A stretch of DNA of 64,000 nucleotides from Pseudomonas taeanensis MS-3 (GTDB taxonomy: Bacteria; Pseudomonadota; Gammaproteobacteria; Pseudomonadales; Pseudomonadaceae). The stretch lies in NCBI RefSeq assembly GCF_000498575.2, contig NZ_AWSQ01000009.1, forward strand, positions 248,001-312,000, given 5' to 3'. Position 1 is the first letter of the stretch, and the number at the start of each line of letters is the position of its first letter. Made by a program: the position numbers and the translations under genes. The notes below the pieces were generated by a model. That model worked only from the letters and a program-made list of their open reading frames with translations, had not been told where the DNA came from and ran no database searches. Shown in pieces: positions 44,387 to 54,714 of the stretch.

Positions 44387-45562
44387 ATGAGCCTGAATCC
44401 AAGAGATGCAGTCATCGTCGACTTCGGCCGCACCCCGATGGGGCGCTCCAAGGGCGGTATGCACCGCAATACCCGTGCCGAGAGCATGTCGGCACACCTG
44501 ATCAGCAAGCTGCTGGAGCGCAACACCAAGGTCGATCCGGCCGAAGTGGAAGACGTGATCTGGGGCTGTGTGAACCAGACCCTGGAGCAGGGCTGGAACA
44601 TCGCGCGCATGGCGTCGCTGATGACTCAGATCCCGCACACCAGTGCTGCGCAAACCGTCAGCCGGCTCTGCGGGTCCTCCATGAGCGCCCTGCACACTGC
44701 CGTGCAGGCGATCCAGTCCAATAACGGTGACGTATTCGTCATCGGCGGCGTGGAGCACATGGGCCACGTTGGCATGATGCACGGTGTCGATCCGAACCCG
44801 CACTTGTCGCTGTACGCCGCCAAGGCGTCCGGCATGATGGGCTTGACCGCAGAGATGCTCGGCAAGATGCATGGCATCAGTCGTGAGCAGCAGGACGCCT
44901 TCGGTGAGCGCTCGCACCGTCTGGCACACAAAGCCACCGTCGAAGGCAAGTTCAAGGATGAAATCATCCCGATGCAAGGCTACGACGAGAACGGCTTCCT
45001 GAAGATGTTCGATTTCGACGAAACCATCCGCCCGGAAACCACCCTGGAAAGCCTGGCGGCTCTGAAGCCGGCATTCAATCCTAAGGGCGGCACCGTGACG
45101 GCGGGGACTTCTTCGCAGATTACCGATGGTGCTTCCTGCATGATCGTGATGTCTGCGCAGCGTGCCCAGGATCTGGGCATTCAGCCAATGGCGGTGGTAC
45201 GTGCCATGGCTGTGGCTGGTGTCGATCCGGCGATCATGGGTTACGGTCCGGTTCCTTCCACGCACAAAGCCCTGAAGCGTGCCGGGCTGAGCATGGCCGA
45301 CATCGACTTCATCGAGCTCAACGAAGCCTTTGCTGCACAAGGTTTGCCTGTTCTGAAAGACCTGAAAGTCCTCGACAAGATGGAAGAAAAGGTCAATCTG
45401 CACGGCGGCGCGATTGCTCTGGGTCACCCGTTCGGTTGTTCCGGTGCGCGTATCTCCGGTACCCTGCTGAACGTGATGAAGCAGAACGGTGGCACTTTGG
45501 GTGTCGCCACTATGTGTGTCGGTCTCGGTCAGGGCATCACTACCGTATTCGAACGCGTGTAA
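44387..45562 (+). CDS. fadA: 3-ketoacyl-CoA thiolase
   Basis: 391 residues of thiolase fold. The acylated cysteine lies in RLCGSSMSALH near residue 91; the C-terminal catalytic HPFGCSGAR and CVGLGQG segments are present. FadA performs the last, thiolytic step of beta-oxidation and forms the complex with FadB. An intrinsic terminator ends the operon. Confidence 0.97.
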   Translation: MSLNPRDAVIVDFGRTPMGRSKGGMHRNTRAESMSAHLISKLLERNTKVDPAEVEDVIWGCVNQTLEQGWNIARMASLMTQIPHTSAAQTVSRLCGSSMSALHTAVQAIQSNNGDVFVIGGVEHMGHVGMMHGVDPNPHLSLYAAKASGMMGLTAEMLGKMHGISREQQDAFGERSHRLAHKATVEGKFKDEIIPMQGYDENGFLKMFDFDETIRPETTLESLAALKPAFNPKGGTVTAGTSSQITDGASCMIVMSAQRAQDLGIQPMAVVRAMAVAGVDPAIMGYGPVPSTHKALKRAGLSMADIDFIELNEAFAAQGLPVLKDLKVLDKMEEKVNLHGGAIALGHPFGCSGARISGTLLNVMKQNGGTLGVATMCVGLGQGITTVFERV

Positions 45563-45581
45563 TTAAGCGTTGTTGAATGCG

Positions 45582-45607
45582 AAACCGGGGCCATGCGCCC
45601 CGGTTTT
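45582..45607 (+). terminator. Intrinsic terminator of fadBA
   Basis: AAACCGGGGC-CAT-GCGCCCCGGTTTTT: a GC-rich stem followed by a T-run 20 bases after the fadA stop. Confidence 0.9.
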
Positions 45608-45644
45608 TGTTTGTGTGCAGTAAATTTTTCAAGGAAATTGAGTG

Positions 45645-45881
45645 ATGCAGCTACAGCCTGGTCTTTATCGTCACTACAAGGGGCCTGAATATCGCGTGTT
45701 CGGTGTGGCTCAGCATTCTGAAGAGCAGCAGCAGGTTGTGGTCTACCAGGCGCTATACGGCGATTACGGCCTGTGGGTGCGCCCGCTGGAGATGTTCTGC
45801 GAAGAGGTCGTCGTAGATGGTAAGACGGTTCCTCGCTTTGCTTTGATTCAGGCCGAAACTGCTGTTTTTACCCAGCCCTGA
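45645..45881 (+). CDS. DUF1653 protein
   Basis: 78 residues matching the small DUF1653 family: GLYRHYKGPEYRVFGVAQHSE, then VVVYQALYGDYGLWVRPLEMF. These SH3-like proteins have unknown function. AAGGA at 45631-45635 supports the ATG at 45645; a GTG one codon upstream is also in frame. Confidence 0.88.
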   Translation: MQLQPGLYRHYKGPEYRVFGVAQHSEEQQQVVVYQALYGDYGLWVRPLEMFCEEVVVDGKTVPRFALIQAETAVFTQP

Positions 45882-45905
45882 GCGGCAAGCGCGAGTTCTC
45901 TGCGC

Positions 45906-45942
45906 TTGACCTCACCTTAAGCACCACTATATATAGCGGTGC
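45906..45942 (+). promoter_or_regulatory. Promoter of topA overlapping a near-perfect palindrome
   Basis: TTGACC (45906-45911), 16 bases, TATATA (45928-45933) form a sigma70-type promoter. The -10 element sits at the centre of a 22-base palindrome at 45921-45942 (GCACC-A-CTATATATAG-C-GGTGC) with one mismatched pair. Such an AT-rich centre could respond to supercoiling or bind a dimeric regulator, and topA is a known supercoiling-controlled gene. The role is inferred. Confidence 0.5.
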
Positions 45943-45996
45943 CGCGCTTGGCGCCTTGCGCCTTCCATTACTTCGAATTCAGGAATCTTCTGATCC

Positions 45997-48606
<2,610 letters not shown>

Positions 48607-48677
48607 GCGGACAGGGCGCGCGCCTGCTCATCGCAGGCGCGCGTATAGTGACTTGATCTGTTGTTGAGGACCCACTT

Positions 48678-49196
48678 ATGGCCAATGAGCTGTATACCCG
48701 TACCAATCAGAAGATCTACTTTGCCGGGCTGTCACTGGAGTCCTGGCGCAAGGCGGAGGAGGGTCGCGCCGTTAATGCCCAGGCGCTGATTCAGGCTGAG
48801 CGTGAAGTGGCGCTGTTTCACCTATACGGTGCGCTATTGGGTCTGTGCCATGAGATTGCCGGTTACTACCACTTGGCCGAGCGGCAGGTGCCGCGGGTGG
48901 AGTTGCTGCTCAATCGCGCGGTGCTGGAAGTAGCGCCGAGTCCCGAACTGGCAGAGTTGGTCGAGTTGGCGGAGCAGTCGGAGACCTGGCTGGCGCAGTT
49001 GCTCAAGGCCTATGCCGAGTTGTTTCAACCTCCATTGATGGCAAAAAAAGCGAAGGCCGACCCGCGTCAGCCTTTGATCGAAGCAGTGAGTCTCGATCAG
49101 GAAGTGCTGCCGCTGGAGCGAGCGACGCTGGAGGCGTGGCGCCAGCAGTTGAAAGGACTGGCGCTGCGCTTTCGCGAGTCGCTAAGTGAGTGCTGA
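48678..49196 (+). CDS. Conserved helical protein (DUF6586-like)
   Basis: 172 residues, all helical, with no signal peptide. It opens MANELYTRTNQKIYFAGLSLESW and contains leucine-rich helices with many acidic residues. I recall orthologues next to topA in pseudomonads (DUF6586) of unknown function. A GAGGACC element precedes the ATG. It may be cotranscribed with topA, which ends 71 bases earlier, and with the small gene after it. Confidence 0.75.
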   Translation: MANELYTRTNQKIYFAGLSLESWRKAEEGRAVNAQALIQAEREVALFHLYGALLGLCHEIAGYYHLAERQVPRVELLLNRAVLEVAPSPELAELVELAEQSETWLAQLLKAYAELFQPPLMAKKAKADPRQPLIEAVSLDQEVLPLERATLEAWRQQLKGLALRFRESLSEC

Positions 49197-49273
49197 GCTG
49201 AGTTTGGACCAGCGGACTAGGGGGAGCCCTGGTCGGCTGTTACAATGCCGACCTTTCGTGGAGAACCTACTTT

Positions 49274-49507
49274 ATGCCAACGTCCTTCCTAGAAATCGTC
49301 GAGCTACCCGACGGGCGCATTGCCCTGCGTCGTGCGGAGGATGAAGAGTCCTTGGTCGTTCTGGATTTTTCTGCCGATGCCAAGGCCTTTCTGCAGGGGC
49401 AGCATGTTGAGGTGGCTAAGGCGATGCTCAATGTTGGCGTGCAAATGGCTGGCAAGCTGGCCGACAATGATTTTCAGCAGGAAGAAGAGCCCAGAGTCCT
49501 GCACTGA
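49274..49507 (+). CDS. Small conserved hypothetical protein
   Basis: 77 residues. A beta-hairpin start (SFLEIVELPDGRIALRRAED) and an acidic helical second half, without cysteines or a signal. No function known; conserved beside lexA-sulA in pseudomonads as far as I recall. GGAGAAC precedes the ATG. Confidence 0.72.
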   Translation: MPTSFLEIVELPDGRIALRRAEDEESLVVLDFSADAKAFLQGQHVEVAKAMLNVGVQMAGKLADNDFQQEEEPRVLH

Positions 49508-49626
49508 GTAAGCAGGTAAGGGGCCGCTGGTTGGATGTTCAAAAGCTTGATTCGTGTTTTGGTCGTCTTATGTCTACCTGAGGCATGTGCCGTGCACAGT
49601 CCTTGTGTCATGGTCGCCACAGCGCT

Positions 49627-50100
49627 CTAACCCAGACTGATGTTCAGGCTCTGCGCCTTGCCTTGTCGCGCGGCCAGTTCAAGCTGCTGCCGGGCACTGC
49701 GCTCAAGAGGGTGTAGCCAGCTGACGACCGTGTGGCTGCGCCCCAGCTTAAGCGCTTCCTGGGCTAGTTCCAGAGCGCTCTGTTCGCCACGTGGGTGCAG
49801 CAGCAGGATGCGCTCGCGGTTGAGTCCGGCGTCGCGTAACCAGGCTTGAGTCAGGCTGGTAGGCGGGGCTATCAATGTCATCCAGCGCTCATCGTCGCTC
49901 TGGCTTAGCTCGCGAAGGATTGGCGCGAGCAGGGTTAGGCAGTGGCCCGCAGCGCCGCGTAGCGACATTTCACTGAAGGCTTCCGACTCATCCTGCCACG
50001 GCGATTCCCGCCCTTCGTTCAGTAGTGGGGTTGCTGTCGGAGCCAGAAAGGCTTCAAAGAGTGGCAGCTGTGTACGGTTAAGCGACTGTGGGAACTGCAT
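49627..50100 (-). CDS. sulA: SulA-like cell division inhibitor
   Basis: 157 residues of the SulA fold (RecA-like without ATPase). The central segment MTLIAPPTSLTQAWLRDAGL and RILLLHPRGEQSALELAQEAL match the family. SulA binds FtsZ and blocks division during the SOS response. The strong AGGAGG before the ATG at 50100 decides the start; a longer frame would overlap lexA. It follows lexA by ten bases, so both are expressed from the LexA-controlled promoter. Confidence 0.9.
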   Translation of the reverse strand: MQFPQSLNRTQLPLFEAFLAPTATPLLNEGRESPWQDESEAFSEMSLRGAAGHCLTLLAPILRELSQSDDERWMTLIAPPTSLTQAWLRDAGLNRERILLLHPRGEQSALELAQEALKLGRSHTVVSWLHPLERSARQQLELAARQGKAQSLNISLG

Positions 50101-50110
50101 AACGCCTCCT

Positions 50111-50719
50111 CTAGCGGCGAATAACGCCGACACTCAAGCCTTCTATGACTAGATCCTGCTTTTCCAAGTCCACTTCAATCGGTGCGAACTCAGGGTTCTC
50201 TGCGATCAGCCAGACTTTAGTGCCTTCGCGTTTAAAGCGTTTTACTGTTACTTCGTCATCAATCCTGGCGACTACCACCTGGCCGTTGCGCACGTCCTGG
50301 GTGGTGTGGACTGCAAGTAGGTCACCATCGAAGATGCCGATGTCTTTCATGCTCATGCCGCGTACGCGCAGCAGGTAGTCGGCTTTAGGGCGAAAGAACT
50401 CCGGGTTGATGCGGCATGATTCTTCAATGTGCTGTTGCGCCAGAATAGGTGCGCCGGCGGCTACTCGGCCGATGATGGGCAGGCCTTCTTCTTCGTCGCC
50501 GGGTTCGAAGCCTGGAATGCGGATGCCGCGAGAGGCGCCGGGAGTCATTTCAATCGCGCCTTTACGGGCCAGCGCCTTGAGGTGTTCCTCGGCGGCATTG
50601 GGTGATTTGAAACCCAGTGCCTGAGCGATTTCCGCACGGGTTGGCGGATAGCCATTGTCTTCAAGGCAATGCTTGATGAAGGCGAGAATCTCGGCTTGGC
50701 GTGGAGTCAGTTTGATCAT
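50111..50719 (-). CDS. lexA: LexA repressor
   Basis: 202 residues, the standard length. The N-terminal winged helix has LTPRQAEILAFIKHCLEDNGYPPTRAEIA; the self-cleavage site is the Ala-Gly bond in GRVAAGAPI; the catalytic serine is in RGMSMKDIGI and the lysine in DEVTVKRFKREG. RecA filaments trigger autocleavage, derepressing the SOS genes. Two LexA boxes lie directly upstream. It forms an operon with sulA, an arrangement typical of Pseudomonas. Confidence 0.97.
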   Translation of the reverse strand: MIKLTPRQAEILAFIKHCLEDNGYPPTRAEIAQALGFKSPNAAEEHLKALARKGAIEMTPGASRGIRIPGFEPGDEEEGLPIIGRVAAGAPILAQQHIEESCRINPEFFRPKADYLLRVRGMSMKDIGIFDGDLLAVHTTQDVRNGQVVVARIDDEVTVKRFKREGTKVWLIAENPEFAPIEVDLEKQDLVIEGLSVGVIRR

Positions 50720-50728
50720 GAGGGCGCT

Positions 50729-50744
50729 CTGTTTTTTTATACAG
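50729..50744 (-). promoter_or_regulatory. LexA box 1
   Basis: CTGTTTTTTTATACAG matches the consensus CTGT-N8-ACAG with an AT-rich centre. It begins 10 bases upstream of the lexA start codon. Confidence 0.9.
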
Positions 50745-50747
50745 TGA

Positions 50748-50763
50748 CTGGGATTATATACAG
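50748..50763 (-). promoter_or_regulatory. LexA box 2
   Basis: CTGGGATTATATACAG keeps CTG and ATATACAG of the consensus with one mismatch in the left half. It lies three bases from box 1, giving the usual tandem pair for lexA autoregulation. Confidence 0.75.
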
Positions 50764-50934
50764 TGCATTGTGCTTGGCAATCCTCCTTTTCGGTGTCGGC
50801 CAGATTGGCTGTTGGTCGTTTCGCAGTTGTTGCCTGTTACTCGATGGGCTTGGCGTTCGTCTTGCTACATGTTGTTATGGTGTGTGACTGCTCAGCCAAA
50901 ATACGGATTACCAGACTTGACAAGGCAGTAGGCT

Positions 50935-50961
50935 GAAACGTATGTTTCAAACAAGTGTTTG
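50935..50961 (+). promoter_or_regulatory. Double PsrA operator upstream of psrA
   Basis: Two palindromes share one base: GAAAC-GTAT-GTTTC at 50935-50948 and CAAAC-AAGT-GTTTG at 50948-50961. Both fit the PsrA motif (G/C)AAAC-N2-4-GTTT(G/C). They end 14 bases before the psrA ATG, so they imply autorepression relieved by fatty acids. Confidence 0.85.
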
Positions 50962-50975
50962 TCAGGTAGTGAGAT

Positions 50976-51683
50976 ATGGCCCAGTCGGAAACCGTAGAAC
51001 GCATTCTCGATGCGGCAGAGCAGTTGTTCGCGGAGAAGGGTTTCGCTGAAACGTCGCTGCGCTTGATCACCAGTAAGGCTGGGGTCAACCTGGCGGCGGT
51101 GAACTATCACTTCGGTTCGAAAAAGGCCCTGATTCAAGCGGTGTTTTCACGTTTTCTCGGGCCGTTTTGTAGCAGTCTTGAGCGTGAGCTCGATCGCCGC
51201 CAGGCTAAACCTGAAGCCAAAATCAGTCTTGAAGAGTTGCTTGAACTGTTGGTCGAGCAGGCGCTGATCGTCAAGCCGCGAAGTGGCAACGATCTGTCGA
51301 TTTTCATGCGCTTGCTGGGGCTGGCCTTCAGCCAGAGCCAGGGGCACCTGCGCAAATACCTGGATGAGGTGTACGGTAAAGTCTTTCGCCGTTATATGCT
51401 TCTGGTGCATGAGGCGGCTCCCCGTATTCCACCGTTGGAGTTGTTCTGGCGGGTGCATTTCATGCTCGGCGCCGCAGCTTTCAGCATGTCTGGGATCAAA
51501 GCCTTGCGCGCCATGGCCGAGAACGATTTCGGAGTGAATACTTCGATTGAGCAGGTGATGCGTTTGATGGTGCCTTTCCTGGCTGCCGGGATGCGTTCGG
51601 ACAGTGGTGTCACTGATGAAGCCTTGGCCAAGGCGCAACTCAAGTCGCGGCCCAAGAGTCAGGTTGTTCCGGCCAAAGTCTAA
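50976..51683 (+). CDS. psrA: TetR-family regulator PsrA
   Basis: 235 residues. The N-terminal TetR helix-turn-helix reads ILDAAEQLFAEKGFAETSLRLI and VNLAAVNYHFGSKKALIQAV; the rest is the ligand domain, which binds long-chain fatty acids. PsrA controls rpoS, the type III system and beta-oxidation genes in P. aeruginosa. The assignment rests on position (lexA-psrA-nagZ), size and the double PsrA box at its own promoter. Confidence 0.93.
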   Translation: MAQSETVERILDAAEQLFAEKGFAETSLRLITSKAGVNLAAVNYHFGSKKALIQAVFSRFLGPFCSSLERELDRRQAKPEAKISLEELLELLVEQALIVKPRSGNDLSIFMRLLGLAFSQSQGHLRKYLDEVYGKVFRRYMLLVHEAAPRIPPLELFWRVHFMLGAAAFSMSGIKALRAMAENDFGVNTSIEQVMRLMVPFLAAGMRSDSGVTDEALAKAQLKSRPKSQVVPAKV

Positions 51684-51811
51684 GGCTGGGCTGATGAGTC
51701 TGGGCTTATTGATTTGCCTTCCTTGCTGTAGCGACAAGCCGGTCACAGCAGAGGCTTAACAGTGTGCAAGTGGGTGGGCTTGGCGGGTTCGATCCGCTAA
51801 GATTGCTGCCC

Positions 51812-52336
51812 ATGCGCATTCTCGATCTACTGCATATCTCCCTTGCCGATCAGTGCCTGTACGGCTTTGCCGATGGGCAGCTGTTGCTGCGCCTGCCGGT
51901 GTCTACGGCCCTGAATGGGCCTGGTGAACTTAATGGTTCTGGCTGCACGCCGCGTGGCTTGCACCAGGTGCGCGCGAAGATCGGCGGTGGACTGCCGTCG
52001 GGGGCTGTGCTGCGAGGCCGGCGTTGGACCGGCGAAATCTGGTCGTCGGCGTTGGCCGCACAATTTCCCGATCGCGACTGGATCCTTACGCGCATACTCT
52101 GGCTCAGTGGCTGCGAGCCCGGGCGTAATCGTTTGGGCGCTGTCGATACCTTTCGCCGTTATATCTATCTGCATGGCACCACGGACAGTGAGCCCATGAG
52201 CGTCCCCCGCTCGCATGGTTGCGTACGGCTGCGTAATGCCGATCTTCTGCTGCTCTTCCCGCTAGTCCCCATTCATTGCGCCGTTCAGATCGATGAAGCG
52301 GCATGCCCGGAATGGGCCGCAACGCCACTCAATTAA
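51812..52336 (+). CDS. L,D-transpeptidase (YkuD domain)
   Basis: 174 residues. The catalytic YkuD signature with the nucleophilic Cys is seen in YLHGTTDSEPMSVPRSHGCVRL near residue 135-155 (His and SHGCVR). No clear signal peptide is present at the N-terminus (MRILDLLHISLADQCLYGF), which is odd for an enzyme acting on periplasmic peptidoglycan; a longer form from 51764 does not add one. ATG 51812 is the likely start. It lies ten bases upstream of nagZ, so a joint peptidoglycan role is plausible. Confidence 0.85.
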   Translation: MRILDLLHISLADQCLYGFADGQLLLRLPVSTALNGPGELNGSGCTPRGLHQVRAKIGGGLPSGAVLRGRRWTGEIWSSALAAQFPDRDWILTRILWLSGCEPGRNRLGAVDTFRRYIYLHGTTDSEPMSVPRSHGCVRLRNADLLLLFPLVPIHCAVQIDEAACPEWAATPLN

Positions 52337-52345
52337 GGATTTTTC

Positions 52346-53356
52346 GTGAGTTCAAGCCTGCATGGTTCATTGATGCTGGACGTCGCCGGTACGTGGCTGA
52401 CCGCCGAGGACCGGCAGATTCTGCGGCAGCCCGAGGTGGGTGGGCTGATTCTGTTTGCGCGCAATATCGAGCACCCGCGACAAGTGCGTGAATTGTGCGC
52501 CGCGATTCGCGCCATACGCCCGGATCTGCTGCTCGCCGTCGATCAGGAGGGCGGACGGGTACAGCGTTTGCGCCAGGGCTTCGTGCGGTTGCCGGCGATG
52601 CGCGCGATTGCCGATAACCACAATGCCGAGGCGCTGGCCGAGCACTGTGGCTGGTTGATGGCCACTGAAGTGCTGGCGGTGGGCTTGGACCTGAGCTTTG
52701 CTCCGGTGCTGGACCTGGATTACCAGCGCAGTGCGGTGGTGGGCAGTCGTGCCTTCGAGGGCGACGCACAGCGTGCAACGTTATTGGCGGGCGCCTTTAT
52801 TCGCGGGATGAACGCGGCGGGCATGGCGGCCACCGGTAAGCATTTTCCTGGGCATGGTTGGGCCGAGGCGGACTCCCATGTGGCAATTCCGCTGGATGAG
52901 CGCAGTCTGGAGCAGATTCGCGCCAGCGACTTGCAACCTTTCGCGCGCTTGAGTCGGCAGCTGGCTGCGGTCATGCCTGCACATGTCATCTATCCCAAGG
53001 TCGATGCTCAGCCCGCAGGCTTCTCGCGGCGCTGGTTGCAGGAGATTCTGCGCGGTGAGTTGCAATTCAAGGGCGTAATTTTCAGCGACGACCTGTCCAT
53101 GGCGGGTGCTCATGTGGTCGGCGATGCGGCATGCCGCATCGAGGCTGCACTGACGGCGGGATGCGACATGGGGCTGGTGTGCAATGATCGGGCGGCTGCG
53201 GAGTTGGCGCTGAGCGCCTTGCAGCGGCTCAAGGTGGTGGCGCCTAGCCGCTTGGCGCAGATGCGTCGGCAAGCCTTTCCAGGTGTTGAATATCGGCAGA
53301 GCCCGCGCTGGTTAGAGGCGATCGGGGCATTGCGTGCGGCGCAATTAATCAATTGA
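52346..53356 (+). CDS. nagZ: Beta-N-acetylhexosaminidase
   Basis: 336 residues of glycoside hydrolase family 3. NagZ removes GlcNAc from 1,6-anhydro-muropeptides in the cytoplasm during peptidoglycan recycling and so influences AmpR-controlled beta-lactamase. The motifs are LLAVDQEGGRVQRL, the catalytic loop KHFPGHGWAEADSHV and the nucleophile Asp in VIFSDDLSMAG. The start is GTG at 52346, ten bases after the L,D-transpeptidase. It is followed at ten bases by the phosphorylase gene. Confidence 0.95.
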   Translation: MSSSLHGSLMLDVAGTWLTAEDRQILRQPEVGGLILFARNIEHPRQVRELCAAIRAIRPDLLLAVDQEGGRVQRLRQGFVRLPAMRAIADNHNAEALAEHCGWLMATEVLAVGLDLSFAPVLDLDYQRSAVVGSRAFEGDAQRATLLAGAFIRGMNAAGMAATGKHFPGHGWAEADSHVAIPLDERSLEQIRASDLQPFARLSRQLAAVMPAHVIYPKVDAQPAGFSRRWLQEILRGELQFKGVIFSDDLSMAGAHVVGDAACRIEAALTAGCDMGLVCNDRAAAELALSALQRLKVVAPSRLAQMRRQAFPGVEYRQSPRWLEAIGALRAAQLIN

Positions 53357-53366
53357 GGGAAGTTCG

Positions 53367-54104
53367 ATGACTGTTTACGCCATTATCGGCGGCACTGGCC
53401 TGACCCAGCTGGATGGCCTGACCATCACGGCTGCGCTGAATCTCGATACGCCCTATGGTGCGCCTTCGGCGCCGGTATTGCGGGGTGAATACGCCGGGCG
53501 CGAAGTGCTGTTTCTTGCTCGTCACGGCCACCCGCATCGGATTCCTCCGCACCAGGTCAATTACCGTGCCAACCTTTGGGCGTTGAAGGCGGCAGGCGCT
53601 CAGGCCATTGTCGCGGTCAATGCCGTTGGCGGTATCCATGAGGCCATGGGGACCGGACATTTCTGCGTGCCCCATCAGGCCATCGATTACACCTCGGGCC
53701 GGGCGCATACCTTTTACGAGGGTGAGCTGGAGCATGTGACCCATGTCGACTTCAGTCATCCCTATGACGCTAAGCTGCGCGAGATGCTGTGCGCTGCATT
53801 GGCGTCCGAGGGCTGTGCTCACAGCACGCACGGCATCTACGGCTGCACTCAGGGGCCGCGCCTGGAAACGGTGGCAGAGATTGCCCGGATGGAGCGTGAC
53901 GGTTGCGATATTGTTGGCATGACCGGGATGCCCGAGGCGGTGCTGGCGCGTGAGCTGGCGCTGCCCTATGCCTGCTTGGCATTGGTGGTGAACCCTGCGG
54001 CAGGCAAAACCACGGCGCTGATCACCATGGCGGAAATCGAGCGTGCATTGGATGAGGGGATGGGTAAGGTCAAATCCGTGCTGGCGCGGGTGTTGGCTGG
54101 CTGA
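53367..54104 (+). CDS. Purine nucleoside phosphorylase, S-methyl-5'-thioinosine type
   Basis: 245 residues of the MTAP/PNP trimeric family: AIIGGTGLTQLDG at the start, LARHGHPHRIPPHQVNYRAN, and GPRLETVAEIARM. Position 209 is Asn (ALVVNPAAG) where adenine-specific MTAP has Asp, which favours a 6-oxopurine substrate. The P. aeruginosa orthologue has been described as a methylthioinosine phosphorylase, acting after deamination of methylthioadenosine. It sits in a tight series with nagZ and ends at a terminator. Confidence 0.9.
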   Translation: MTVYAIIGGTGLTQLDGLTITAALNLDTPYGAPSAPVLRGEYAGREVLFLARHGHPHRIPPHQVNYRANLWALKAAGAQAIVAVNAVGGIHEAMGTGHFCVPHQAIDYTSGRAHTFYEGELEHVTHVDFSHPYDAKLREMLCAALASEGCAHSTHGIYGCTQGPRLETVAEIARMERDGCDIVGMTGMPEAVLARELALPYACLALVVNPAAGKTTALITMAEIERALDEGMGKVKSVLARVLAG

Positions 54105-54125
54105 ATAGTCGACCGATAGGCATGA

Positions 54126-54151
54126 AGGGGCTGCAGTCTGCAGCCCTTTTT
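54126..54151 (+). terminator. Intrinsic terminator after the phosphorylase gene
   Basis: GGGCTGC-AGTCT-GCAGCCC followed by TTTTTATT, 23 bases after the stop. Confidence 0.9.
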
Positions 54152-54163
54152 ATTGTCTGGGAT

Positions 54164-54703
54164 TTACAGGTTGTTGATGCGAATCAGTACGCCCAGGTTG
54201 CCGTGATCGAGGTAGGTGAGCTTGCCGGTCTGCAGTCGGCTGCCTTGCTTGAGTCGCTCGCTGCTGATCAGTAGGCCGCTCTCGTCGAATCTGTTGATCC
54301 ATAAATCGACTGTCAGATCGATATAGCGCGCTTGTACGAGCGACAGCGTGCCTTCGATCGGGTAGTGGCCGAATCGCGGATTACCGCTGTGCAGGGCCAC
54401 GCTGCTGGCTTCGCTACCGAGTTCCTGGGCCCAGGCCTGGTGCAGGAGCACCTGGTAACCATTGGCCGGGTTCAGCTTCTCGGCTTGACTGCCGAGTGCT
54501 GTGACGCGTTCCTGAGTGGGGTCTATCGGCTGTGCACCTTTGGCCCAGTCATCCGGCGCGGTCTGGCTGGCTGGAAGCGCTTCGCCAGCCTGGCGGAAGA
54601 CGATCAGTTCAACCTGATACTCGTTCGCGGCAACGGCGGGGGCGCCGCTCAGCAGCGAGAGCAGGATAAGTGGCAACAGCGCCAGGTTGCGACGTGCACG
54701 CAT
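54164..54703 (-). CDS. CsiV family protein
   Basis: 179 residues with a signal peptide (LALLPLILLSLLSGAPAVAA). The mature part begins NEYQVELIVFRQAGEALP, the hallmark of the CsiV family, and ends with LTYLDHGNLGVLIRINNL. CsiV was described as an SOS- or septation-related periplasmic protein in some bacteria, but the role here is unknown. It follows mfd on the same strand after 11 bases and is likely cotranscribed. Confidence 0.83.
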   Translation of the reverse strand: MRARRNLALLPLILLSLLSGAPAVAANEYQVELIVFRQAGEALPASQTAPDDWAKGAQPIDPTQERVTALGSQAEKLNPANGYQVLLHQAWAQELGSEASSVALHSGNPRFGHYPIEGTLSLVQARYIDLTVDLWINRFDESGLLISSERLKQGSRLQTGKLTYLDHGNLGVLIRINNL

Positions 54704-54714
54704 GGGTTAATCCT

